Below are positions 17,381 through 27,974 of a DNA stretch of 64,000 bases, piece by piece; positions within the stretch are counted from its first letter, which is position 1; each line of letters opens with the position of its first letter. The notes under the pieces were generated by a model. It was not told the DNA's origin. It searched no databases and worked only from the letters and a program-made list of their open reading frames with translations. Both the position numbers and the translations under genes were made by a program. The stretch lies in assembly GCA_025362795.1 (NCBI GenBank), contig JANYFE010000030.1, positions 1 through 64,000 on the forward strand. Direction: 5' to 3'. Origin of the DNA: Rhodobacterales bacterium (GTDB taxonomy: Bacteria > Pseudomonadota > Alphaproteobacteria > Rhodobacterales > Rhodobacteraceae).

Positions 17381-18757
17381 TCAGCCGCCCTGACCGTGGG
17401 TGGCCAAAGCTGCGATTTCCGAAGCCCGCAGGCGGACTTCCTGTTCCGAACCGAAGCCATACCGCGCGGCAGGCAGGGAGTCGAGGCGCAGGGCGGCGGC
17501 CTCTGTGGCGTGACCGAGGATCAACAGGCCTTCGGATTTGATCATGAGCAGGGTGGCCAGCAGGGCCGCGTTCTGACCGGACCGGGCCAGGGGCAGGGCC
17601 TGATCCGCCAGTTGGATCGCCTGATCTGCGTGGCCGGTGGCCAGGGCGATGGCGGCCAGCTGCATCAGGGCATGCGACAGGTGGACACCGTCATCGGGCA
17701 GGCTGGCATAGATACGGGCGGCGTTGGAATAGGCTTTCTGCGCGGCGACCGGGTCATGCGGCGCCTCGAGCCGACCGAGGGCGAACCAGGCAAAGCCGGC
17801 GCGATTGTCCTGCCAGCCCTGTGCCTGGGCGATGGCCAGCATGCGTTTGGCGGCGGGCAGGCGGGCGGCCTGGGCAGAGTTCGGGCTGAGCGCGGCGCCG
17901 ACCGCGTCAATCCAGGCCCGCGGTGTATCGGCAGCGGACCAACCGCCAGGATACTGACCCTTTGGGTTCAGGCGGGCGACAAGGCCGGGCAGGCGCGCCG
18001 CAACATCCGATGCGGACATGCCCGAGGCCAGTTCCGGCGCATAATGCATCTTCAGCATCAGCATGTCGAATTCGGTTAGAACCGACTGAAAATTGTCGTC
18101 GTTGAACACGCTGTCGGGCAGGCGATACAGGTCATTGAGCGGCCCCATGGCCTGCGCGGTTTCTTCGTGCAGGCAGTCACGCACCTCTTGCGGGCTGGTG
18201 TCTGAGGGAATGAAGATTGCGGCTCGGTCCCGGCGGGTCAAAAGCTGCCAGTCGAGCGGCGCAGAACCGCGGCGGCCACGGTATTCGGCCATCGACGACA
18301 CATTGGGCACCACGAAACAGGCGGCAGTTGGTTCCAGGTGGCGCAGCGTGTCTTTGGGCAGGAATTCTATGGTGATCGTGGCGGGGCTGCCCGGCGCGGC
18401 AAACCGGATGTCGATCGCCGCCTCGCTGCGCAGGCGGGACACCAGTTTGGCAAGATCGTCCGGGGCCGAGGCTGGTACATGACCAGTCATAGTGACGCTG
18501 ATCGGGCCTTCAAACCGGGTCAGAACCGGCAGGGCCAGACCGCTTTCCATGTGAAACTCCAGGTCGATGAAGTCTTGCGATATCTGCTGATTGGGCCGCA
18601 GCGACGGAATGCCGGGCTTGGCGGGGAATGTCAGCATCGGACCGGCAAAGGAAGAAATTCCGTCCAGACTTGTGCTGCCCTTGGTCACGCTGAGCGGGGC
18701 GGTTCCGGTGCAGGCGGTGAGGAGCAGAAGACCGATGAGAGGGGCGAGGCGCATCAC
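17381..18757 (-). CDS. DUF2927 domain lipoprotein with TPR-like C-terminus
   Basis: 458 residues. The N-terminus MMRLAPLIGLLLLTAC is a lipoprotein signal. The middle, with CFVVPNVSSMAEYRGRRG, DCLHEETAQAMGPLNDLY and DSVFNDDNFQSVLTEFDMLM, matches DUF2927, a family seen next to other cell-envelope genes in Rhodobacterales. The last 200 residues are alanine-rich helices in pairs (AWFALGRLEAPHDPVAAQKA and later repeats), consistent with TPR-like repeats. It lies between the MoxR gene and the VWA group on the same strand. Function unknown. The first or second Met could be the start. Confidence 0.8.
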   Translation of the reverse strand: MMRLAPLIGLLLLTACTGTAPLSVTKGSTSLDGISSFAGPMLTFPAKPGIPSLRPNQQISQDFIDLEFHMESGLALPVLTRFEGPISVTMTGHVPASAPDDLAKLVSRLRSEAAIDIRFAAPGSPATITIEFLPKDTLRHLEPTAACFVVPNVSSMAEYRGRRGSAPLDWQLLTRRDRAAIFIPSDTSPQEVRDCLHEETAQAMGPLNDLYRLPDSVFNDDNFQSVLTEFDMLMLKMHYAPELASGMSASDVAARLPGLVARLNPKGQYPGGWSAADTPRAWIDAVGAALSPNSAQAARLPAAKRMLAIAQAQGWQDNRAGFAWFALGRLEAPHDPVAAQKAYSNAARIYASLPDDGVHLSHALMQLAAIALATGHADQAIQLADQALPLARSGQNAALLATLLMIKSEGLLILGHATEAAALRLDSLPAARYGFGSEQEVRLRASEIAALATHGQGG

Positions 18758-19205
18758 GCGGCAACTTTCTACGGTCTGGCCGCCGGGATTTCTGCCGGCG
18801 GAATTGCACTTGGTCTAAAACTTGATCCGACTTTGTCTGCCAAAGCCTGTCTGCAGCCAAAAGGCAACCCGCCGCCAATTCGCGCCAACACCCCTGCGAG
18901 CAGTCAGGGGCCGACGCGAGCCGTGTGCCGCAAACCGGCGGCAGGTCACTGTCTTTAGCAAACAGGCCACGAGTGTCCCAATCGGGGCGGATATGTGTCA
19001 ATGATTTGGATTCTGTCATTCTGGCAATTATCTACCCGTGGCGGACGCATCTATGGCAGACGCCAGATTTGCGTTCCATCAATCACGATGCATTTCGGTA
19101 TATTTCAATCTTGGCGATATGCGTGATTGGTTTGTGAGGAGGTTCGGCCAAGCCGCTGCAATTGCAGCCGATTCGGTCGCTGTGGTCTTCTGCGGTCGTG
19201 ACTGG
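18758..19205. other. 448-bp region without a recognisable gene
   Basis: It lies between the DUF2927 gene and the MoxR gene. All frames through it are extensions of frames that shadow neighbouring genes. A TTGACA on the minus strand at about 18999-19004 could be a -35 box for the DUF2927 gene, but no matching -10 at 16-18 bases is convincing. No transposon ends, repeats or clear terminator were found. Confidence 0.4.
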
Positions 19206-20045
19206 CTAGCGCTGGCCGCGCGACAAGAAGGCGAGGCGTTCGAAAAGCTGCACGTCCTGTTCGTTCTTGAGCAGTGCGCCGTGGAGTTTGGGCAGGTTGG
19301 TTCTGGCGTCGCGGCGCAGGTCTTCGGGGGTAAGATCTTCGGCCAAGAGCAGTTTCAGCCAATCCAGCACTTCGGAGGTGGAGGGCTTTTTCCTGAGCCC
19401 CGGCGTATCGCGCAGTTCAAAGAATTGGGTCAGTGCCGTGGTCAGCAAGGCAGGCTTGATGGCAGGGAAATGCACGCGGACGATGGCCGCCAGTGTTTCA
19501 GCATCGGGGAATCGGATAAAATGAAAAAAACAGCGGCGAAGGAATGCGTCGGGCAGCTCTTTTTCATTGTTCGAGGTGATGATCACGACGGGGCGGTGAC
19601 GGGCGCGGATCGTTTCACCCGTCTCATAAACGTGGAATTCCATCCGGTCGAGTTCTTGCAAAAGGTCGTTCGGAAATTCGATATCCGCCTTGTCGATCTC
19701 GTCAATCAACAGGACAACCCGGGTATCGGCACTGAAAGCCTGCCAGAGTTTGCCGCGCCGGATATAATTGGCCACGTCATGGACCCGGGGATCACCCAAC
19801 TGGCTGTCACGCAAGCGGCCGACGGCGTCGTAGTCATAAATGCCCTGCTGCGCCTTTGTCGTCGACTTTACATGCCATTCCAGCAACGGCAGCTTGAGCG
19901 CGGCGGCGACCTGTCGCGCCAGTTCCGTCTTGCCGGTGCCGGGTTCGCCCTTGACTAGCAGCGGACGTTCTAGCGCGACGGCGGCATTGACCGCAACGCG
20001 CAGTTCATCTGTCGCGACATAGGTCGCAGTCGTGGTAAATTGCAT
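19206..20045 (-). CDS. MoxR-family AAA+ ATPase
   Basis: 279 residues. Walker A GEPGTGKTELA, Walker B VVLLIDEIDKAD, sensor-1 VVIITSNNEKELPDAFLRRC and a C-terminal lid with TSEVLDWLKLLL. MoxR ATPases act with VWA-domain partners in folding or metal loading of enzyme complexes; the VWA partner here is most likely the 15991-17172 protein. The ATG at 20045 (MQFTTTATYVATDELR) is the normal family start. The longer frame overlaps the dksA promoter region and was not used. It is divergent from dksA. Confidence 0.9.
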   Translation of the reverse strand: MQFTTTATYVATDELRVAVNAAVALERPLLVKGEPGTGKTELARQVAAALKLPLLEWHVKSTTKAQQGIYDYDAVGRLRDSQLGDPRVHDVANYIRRGKLWQAFSADTRVVLLIDEIDKADIEFPNDLLQELDRMEFHVYETGETIRARHRPVVIITSNNEKELPDAFLRRCFFHFIRFPDAETLAAIVRVHFPAIKPALLTTALTQFFELRDTPGLRKKPSTSEVLDWLKLLLAEDLTPEDLRRDARTNLPKLHGALLKNEQDVQLFERLAFLSRGQR

Positions 20046-20214
20046 TGCAAACTCAAGGGGCTGGGTTGCGGGGTTCGGGAACCCTAGACTTCGCGCGATT
20101 TTGTCGCAACCGCTAGTGACAATGGTTTGGCTTTGGGCTAATTCACCGCCCATCAGGAGCGTTTTCGACAGAGGCCCACCTGTCGGCGTCCCCGGGAATT
20201 TGGAGAGTGCTGTG

Positions 20215-20637
20215 ATGAAGGCCGAGATTTTCCTGCCAGATGATTATCGACCCGCCGAAGGCGAGCCGTTCATGAACGAAAAGCAGCTTGAGTATTTCCG
20301 GCGCAAGCTGATCATCTGGAAGCAGGAACTGTTGACCCAAAGCGCCGAGACGATCGACAATTTGCAGGACTCGGGGCGGAACGTGCCGGACATCGCGGAT
20401 CGCGCCTCGGAAGAAACCGACCGGGCGTTGGAACTGCGCACCCGTGACCGGCAACGCAAACTGGTCAGCAAGATCGACGCGGCCCTGCGGCGGATCGAAA
20501 ACAGCGAATTCGGCTATTGCGAGATGACCGGCGAGCCGATCAGCCTGAAGCGGTTGGACGCACGGCCGATTGCCACGATGACGCTGGAGGCGCAAGAAAA
20601 GCACGAGCGGCGCGAAAAGGTTCACCGCGACGAATGA
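20215..20637 (+). CDS. dksA: DksA-type RNA-polymerase-binding transcription factor with a degenerate zinc finger
   Basis: 140 residues. A long coiled coil ends in the tip motif DIADRASEETD (the Asp-x-x-Asp-x-Ala required for action with ppGpp). It is followed by the globular part GYCEMTGEPISLKRLDARPI. Classical DksA has four zinc cysteines. Only the first is kept here; the others are Thr, Leu and Gln (CEMTG, then TMTLEAQ), so it should fold without zinc, as described for some alphaproteobacterial DksA proteins. The ATG at 20215 was chosen for its fit with the family N-terminus (MKAEIFLPDDYRP); GGAG lies nine bases upstream. Confidence 0.9.
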   Translation: MKAEIFLPDDYRPAEGEPFMNEKQLEYFRRKLIIWKQELLTQSAETIDNLQDSGRNVPDIADRASEETDRALELRTRDRQRKLVSKIDAALRRIENSEFGYCEMTGEPISLKRLDARPIATMTLEAQEKHERREKVHRDE

Positions 20638-20664
20638 TTGCAGGCTGTGCTTTTGCCGGGCCTT

Positions 20665-20740
20665 CCGGGGACTTCGCGTCTCTCAAAGCCCCGGCGGAGT
20701 ATTTTGGGCAATGTGATGCGAAATTTTAGCTAAGCTGTCG
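20665..20740 (+). repeat. Interspersed intergenic element, diverged copy 1 (behind dksA)
   Basis: An inverted repeat CCGGGG...CCCCGG (20665-20694) is followed by GGAGTATTTTGGGCAA and GATGCGAAATTTTAGCTAAG. The order and wording match the copies at 52934 and 60492 (hairpin, GGGATATTT, GATGAA, GCGAAATTTTA). It lies 28 bases after the dksA stop. Confidence 0.6.
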
Positions 20741-20753
20741 TCGATTTACGGTT

Positions 20754-20779
20754 TGCCGGGCTTTGGGTCCGGCATTTTT
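20754..20779 (+). terminator. Rho-independent terminator between dksA and the monooxygenase gene
   Basis: TGCCGG, a nine-base loop, CCGGCA, then TTTTT; it ends 17 bases before the next start codon. Confidence 0.75.
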
Positions 20780-20796
20780 GTTTGGAGATGTGACGC

Positions 20797-21978
20797 ATGA
20801 GCTTGATCGGGCAGCGCGTGACAGTGGTGGGCGCAGGCATCGCGGGGCTCGCGGTGGCGCGGGCTTTGGCGTTGCGCGGGGCGGTGGTGACGGTGTTCGA
20901 GCAGGCCGATGCGATCCGCGAGGTGGGCGCGGGGATTCAGGTTTCGCCCAATGGCGCCAGTGTCCTGAAGGCGTTGGGCCTGGGGGCGGCGCTGGATGCG
21001 GCGTCGATGCGGGCGGTGGCGGTGGAGTTGTGTGACGGGCTGACGGGCCGCGCTGTCTCACGGCTGGAGGTTGGCAGACTGCGGCCCGGCCTGGGCTATC
21101 ATTTCTTGCACCGCGCTGATCTGATTGGGATTTTACAGGCTGGCGCGGTGGAGGTCGGGGTTGACTTGCAGGTGTTGAGCCGGGTTCATTCGGTTGAATT
21201 GGCGGCGCGGCCCGTGGTGGTGCTGGAGGATGGCGCGCGCCATGCGGCGGAATTGCTGATCGGGGCGGATGGGCTGCACTCGCGGGTCCGTGGGGCGCTG
21301 AACGGGCAGGTGGCGCCGGTGTTTACCGGGCAGGTGGCCTGGCGGGCCGTGATTCCGGGCGATGGTGGCGCTGCGGTGGCAGAGGTTCACATGGGGCCGG
21401 GGCGGCATTTGGTCAGCTATCCGCTGCGCGGCGGGGCCATGCGCAATATCGTTGCGGTCGAGGAGCGGCGGGCCTGGGCCGAGGAAAGCTGGACGCTGCG
21501 CGATGATCCGATGGTGTTGCGGCAGGCGTTCGCCGGGTTTTCGCCGCGGGTTCGGGGCTGGCTGGAACAGGTGCAGGATGTCTGGCTGTGGGGTCTGTTC
21601 CGCCATCCGGTGGCAGGGGTCTGGCACAAAGAGATGGCGGAGGGGGCGGTCGCGATACTGGGCGATGCGGCGCATCCGACGCTGCCCTTTCTGGCGCAGG
21701 GGGCGTCGATGGCGCTGGAGGATGCCTGGGTCCTGGCCGACTGTCTGGCGGCCTATGCGGACCGGTCGGGTCTGGCCGCGTATCAACTGGCGCGGGCAGG
21801 CCGTTGCGCACGGATCGTCGACGCGGCATCCCGCAATGCGCGGGCCTATCATCTGTCGGGCGCGGCGCGGGTGGTGGCGCATGCCGGGTTGCGGGTGGGG
21901 GGCTGGCTGGCCCCGGAACTCGCGCTGCGGCGGTTTGACTGGTTGTACGGATTTGACGTCACGACGGGGCATGGCTGA
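20797..21978 (+). CDS. FAD-dependent aromatic-hydroxylase-like monooxygenase
   Basis: 393 residues. The N-terminal Rossmann motif VTVVGAGIAGLAVARALALR binds the FAD ADP moiety. ELLIGADGLHSRVRG is the DG motif, and VAILGDAAHPTLPFLAQGAS the second FAD motif of group A flavin monooxygenases (salicylate hydroxylase / UbiH-like). The enzyme would use NAD(P)H and oxygen to hydroxylate an aromatic or related substrate, which cannot be named from the sequence. It stands alone between dksA and a convergent small gene. Confidence 0.85.
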   Translation: MSLIGQRVTVVGAGIAGLAVARALALRGAVVTVFEQADAIREVGAGIQVSPNGASVLKALGLGAALDAASMRAVAVELCDGLTGRAVSRLEVGRLRPGLGYHFLHRADLIGILQAGAVEVGVDLQVLSRVHSVELAARPVVVLEDGARHAAELLIGADGLHSRVRGALNGQVAPVFTGQVAWRAVIPGDGGAAVAEVHMGPGRHLVSYPLRGGAMRNIVAVEERRAWAEESWTLRDDPMVLRQAFAGFSPRVRGWLEQVQDVWLWGLFRHPVAGVWHKEMAEGAVAILGDAAHPTLPFLAQGASMALEDAWVLADCLAAYADRSGLAAYQLARAGRCARIVDAASRNARAYHLSGAARVVAHAGLRVGGWLAPELALRRFDWLYGFDVTTGHG

Positions 21979-22116
21979 CGTCGATTTTCAAGGTCTTGTC
22001 GCGGGGGAGCCCATGATCTGTGTCTTGGGCGATCCGTTGTGCGTGGTGTCGAGACACATCGCAAAATTCCACTCTTCGTTTCCAATTGGCGACAGCGGGA
22101 TTTTGGTTGCGTCGCC

Positions 22117-22257
22117 TTAGGCCTGATGCAGCAGAATCAGCAGCACGAGGCTGACCGTGAGTTCGAACCACGGCAGGTTCGGGAGCGGCAAGGCGATGGT
22201 TTTGACGCGCACTGCGGCCTTGGGTTGGGCGGCGATCGGCGGGAAGCGGTTGGACAT
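22117..22257 (-). CDS. Small single-span membrane protein (46 aa)
   Basis: A 46-codon frame starting MSNRFPPIAAQPKAAVRVKT with a C-terminal hydrophobic helix (FELTVSLVLLILLHQ). GAGG stands seven bases ahead of the ATG. The basic, proline-containing N-terminus followed by one span predicts a bitopic inner-membrane protein. It is downstream of acnA on the same strand, after two hairpins. I do not recognise a family; it is too short for ordinary gene callers. Confidence 0.6.
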   Translation of the reverse strand: MSNRFPPIAAQPKAAVRVKTIALPLPNLPWFELTVSLVLLILLHQA

Positions 22258-22310
22258 CTTGCACCTCTGATGGGGTGCGTTCAATGTGGCGTTCAGAACT
22301 TAACAAGAAC

Positions 22311-22359
22311 ATAAGGCCCGGGGGTGCCGGGCCTTATGTGACGGAAACAATTTGTTTCC
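22311..22359 (-). terminator. Double hairpin downstream of acnA
   Basis: Two inverted repeats directly follow the acnA stop. GGAAACAA-T-TTGTTTCC occupies 22343-22359. A stronger GC stem, ATAAGGCCCGG-GGGTG-CCGGGCCTTAT, occupies 22311-22337. The T-run on the minus strand is interrupted, so termination efficiency is uncertain. Confidence 0.65.
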
Positions 22360-22363
22360 AGTT

Positions 22364-25048
<2,685 letters not shown>

Positions 25049-25298
25049 GGATGCCTCCTGAGGGTGTCTGGAACGGTTTTGCCGCAAGTGCGAAGGGCGG
25101 GCAAGGAATCATTTGCGCAAAGTTACGGGTTGTATGCGAATGTATACCGTATTTTCGATAACGTCGATCCTAGCGTGGCAGGGATGTTTTGCCACGAGAT
25201 CGTGAAACATTGATGGGGTCAGGCTCGCAAAACCTTGATTGGCAGCAACTGGTTCAAGTGGTTAGGACTGTGGGGGTGATCAGGGGATTGGACACGAT

Positions 25299-26003
25299 AT
25301 GCAAAAGCAGATCATCACGGGCATTGTCGGGTTTTGGCTGATGGCTGGCGGACAGGCGATGGCGCAGGGGATGCCGGGGACGGTCGTCGAACTTTACACC
25401 TCGCAGGGTTGCTCGTCTTGCCCGCCCGCTGATGAATACCTGCGCGAATTGGCCGGGGAACCCGGGGTGATCGCGCTGGCGCTGCATGTCGATTATTGGG
25501 ACTATATTGGCTGGGCGGATTCGTTTGCCGACCCGAAATTCACCAATCGCCAAAAGGCCTATGCCCATGCGGCGAGCAGCAACACGATCTACACGCCGCA
25601 GATGATTGTGGCGGGGGTCGAGCGCGTCGAGGGCACCAACCCCGAAATGGTCGAGACGGCGCTGCGGCAGCACCTGTCTTCGCCGCGTAACGTGGCATTG
25701 CAACTGGTCCGCAAGGGCGGGTCCGTGGTTGTGACTGCCCACGCCAATCCGCCGCTGACCGAGGTGCTGTTTGTGCAACTGGTGCGGTATCTCCCGAATG
25801 CGACCGTCAAGATTGAACACGGCGAGAATGCCGGGCGGGTGATCGAATATGCCAACACCGTCACGTCCTGGACCCGGGTTGGTGAATGGTCCGGCGCCGA
25901 CGATTTGCAGATGGCGCTGCCTGTTGCGGGCAATGATCCGGTGGTGGTGATCCTGCAGGCCGAGGGCCCGGGACGGATCTATGCGGCATCGGTGCTGAAG
26001 TAG
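25299..26003 (+). CDS. DUF1223 protein, exported thioredoxin-like
   Basis: 234 residues. A Sec signal peptide (MQKQIITGIVGFWLMAGGQAMAQ) is followed by VVELYTSQGCSSCPPADEYL, a thioredoxin-like opening with a Cys-x-x-Cys, and HVDYWDYIGWADSFADPKF, typical of the DUF1223 family. This suggests a periplasmic protein with a redox-type fold; no substrate is known. The 210-base gap to acnA presumably carries both promoters. Confidence 0.85.
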   Translation: MQKQIITGIVGFWLMAGGQAMAQGMPGTVVELYTSQGCSSCPPADEYLRELAGEPGVIALALHVDYWDYIGWADSFADPKFTNRQKAYAHAASSNTIYTPQMIVAGVERVEGTNPEMVETALRQHLSSPRNVALQLVRKGGSVVVTAHANPPLTEVLFVQLVRYLPNATVKIEHGENAGRVIEYANTVTSWTRVGEWSGADDLQMALPVAGNDPVVVILQAEGPGRIYAASVLK

Positions 26004-26082
26004 CGGTTTGCACCCCGGCTGATGTGCCGAGCGGGCGGGGTTTCCGTTGGACCGCTTTGGCATCGGCAATGCCGGCCAGATG

Positions 26083-26958
26083 TCACTTCCAGCGGCGATG
26101 AACCCAGAACCATTGTTCGGGATGGGCCCGGACCTGTGCGGACAGGCTGTCGTTGAGCGCCTGGGTCATCTGGGTTGCATCGGTGTGGGGGATGGCGGGT
26201 TCGATCAGCAATTCAAAATGCAACCCGTCGGGCTGACGGATCCCGTACACCGGGATCAGCAGGCAATCGTATTTCAGCGCAAGTTCGGCTGCTGACAACG
26301 CGGTCAGGGCGCGGTGCCCCAGGAAAGTCAGCGCGGCGCCGTGGTGCATGTGCTGATCGATGAGCATGCCCAGCACGCCGCCCCGTTTCAGATGCGTGAC
26401 AAGGTCGGCCAGTCCACGACGCCCGCGCGGGAACAAGGGCGCAGAAATCGCGATGATGGTGGCGGCAAAGTGGCGGTCGAAAAACGGGTTGCGCTGTGGT
26501 TTATAAAGGGCGGCGACGGCCATGCCTTTGCCGGCCAGCACCGCGCGGGCGATGTCATGGTTGCCGAAATGGCCGGATACCAGAATGACGCCGCGTCCTT
26601 GGCGCTGCGCCTCGAGGATCGGTTCTATGCCGGTGCCAAGAAGCGGAGAATCGGCGACGACAGCCTTGAATTCATGAGGAGAATAGAGCTCTGCCAAAGT
26701 GCGGCCGACATTGTCACAGACCGCCCGCGTCAGGGCCGGAACGCGGTTTGCCGGCAGGTCGGGCCAGATCAGCGCAAGATTTTCCCGCACCCGGGCATCA
26801 TAACCGGCAATCGGCGCGAGCACGCGGCGCATGAACCAGCCGCCAAAAGCGATCCGTTTGGGGTAGGGCAGCAACCGCATTGTGCCAATGAGCCCGCTGA
26901 GCGCCAGATTTTGCACCCAGGCGATTGGTTTGAACAGCGGAGAGCTTGTCTTTGGCAA
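26083..26958 (-). CDS. LpxL/HtrB-family lipid A acyltransferase-like protein
   Basis: 291 residues. SGHFGNHDIARAVL holds the His-x4-Asp catalytic motif of the lysophospholipid/lipid A acyltransferases, and ERFMFGLLID-like positions are filled by GVLGMLIDQHMHHGAALTFLG. The C-terminal HPEQWFWVHRRWK is the family end. It would transfer a secondary acyl chain to lipid A at the inner membrane. It lies eight bases downstream of a DMT transporter gene in the same direction, so the two probably form an operon. Confidence 0.85.
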   Translation of the reverse strand: MPKTSSPLFKPIAWVQNLALSGLIGTMRLLPYPKRIAFGGWFMRRVLAPIAGYDARVRENLALIWPDLPANRVPALTRAVCDNVGRTLAELYSPHEFKAVVADSPLLGTGIEPILEAQRQGRGVILVSGHFGNHDIARAVLAGKGMAVAALYKPQRNPFFDRHFAATIIAISAPLFPRGRRGLADLVTHLKRGGVLGMLIDQHMHHGAALTFLGHRALTALSAAELALKYDCLLIPVYGIRQPDGLHFELLIEPAIPHTDATQMTQALNDSLSAQVRAHPEQWFWVHRRWK

Positions 26959-26966
26959 AGGCGCGT

Positions 26967-27854
26967 TCAGACTGCGGGGCTTGGCGCGGTCTTTTCCTGA
27001 CGCCAGACATAAAGACCTGCCGCCGCAATCACAAGCGCACCGAACATCGTGTAACGGTCGGGAAACTCTGCAAAGACCATGATGGACCAGAGACTGGCAA
27101 AGACGATGTCAAGATAGCCGAACGGGGCCAGGACCGCCGCTTCGGTCAGCGAATAGGCGCGGATGATGAACAACTGCGCGATTGCCCCAAGCGCGCCCAG
27201 CAGCGCAAAGGCGGGCAGGTCGATGGCGGCGATGGGCACCCAGTAGAACGGCACCACCAGCGAACACAGGATGCTGCCAAAAAATGCGGCATAGATCATT
27301 GCGGCCCACGGGCTTTCGCGCGAGCCGACAAGCCGGGTCAGCAGCATGTTGCCGGCATAACAGATGGCACAAGCGAGGGGCAGCAGGGCGGCGGGGCTGA
27401 ACACGCCCATGCCGGGCCGGATCACGATCAGGGCACCGGTCAGGGCGCCGCAAACACCGATCAGGCGTTGGGGGGTCAGTTGCTCGCGCAAGAACAGCGC
27501 GGCACCCAGGGTGATCAGGATCGGGCTTATGTCGGCCAGAGCGGTTGCTTCTGCCAGGCCGATGAAGTTGAGGCTGGCGAAGAAAAACGCGGTTGCGCCA
27601 AGCTGGGTCAGGGACCGCGCAAGATGCCACCACGGCAGACGGGTCTTGAGGGCCGGTGCAATGCGGCGGCCAAGATACAGCAGCACAAGGGCAAGATGAC
27701 CGACAAAACGCGCCCAGATGACCTCGACCGTGGGGTAATGGGCGATGAGACCCTTGGCGACCGCATCCATCGCGGTAAAGGCAAAGACGGCGAGGGCCAT
27801 GAACACGATGCCGTTGCGGGTGGTGTGAAGCGTGACGGCGGCAGGGTGGGACAA
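26967..27854 (-). CDS. DMT/EamA-family transporter
   Basis: 295 residues in two EamA repeats of about five membrane spans each (GIVFMALAVFAFTAMDAVAK at the start, LCSLVVPFYWVPIAAIDLPA in the middle, MFGALVIAAAGLYVWRQE at the end). The family exports amino acids, metabolites or cofactors; the substrate is unknown here. It is followed closely by the lipid A acyltransferase-like gene on the same strand. Confidence 0.85.
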   Translation of the reverse strand: MSHPAAVTLHTTRNGIVFMALAVFAFTAMDAVAKGLIAHYPTVEVIWARFVGHLALVLLYLGRRIAPALKTRLPWWHLARSLTQLGATAFFFASLNFIGLAEATALADISPILITLGAALFLREQLTPQRLIGVCGALTGALIVIRPGMGVFSPAALLPLACAICYAGNMLLTRLVGSRESPWAAMIYAAFFGSILCSLVVPFYWVPIAAIDLPAFALLGALGAIAQLFIIRAYSLTEAAVLAPFGYLDIVFASLWSIMVFAEFPDRYTMFGALVIAAAGLYVWRQEKTAPSPAV

Positions 27855-27974
27855 GGTCGCCTCGGGGTCAATTTCGCGGCGACGCTAGTGCGGGCGGGAC
27901 GGGGCCACAAGGTCAATCGGGCGGTTGCAAGCGGCTGGTGCGGCTCAGCTGTATTGCGGAAGTGCCGGGTCCGG

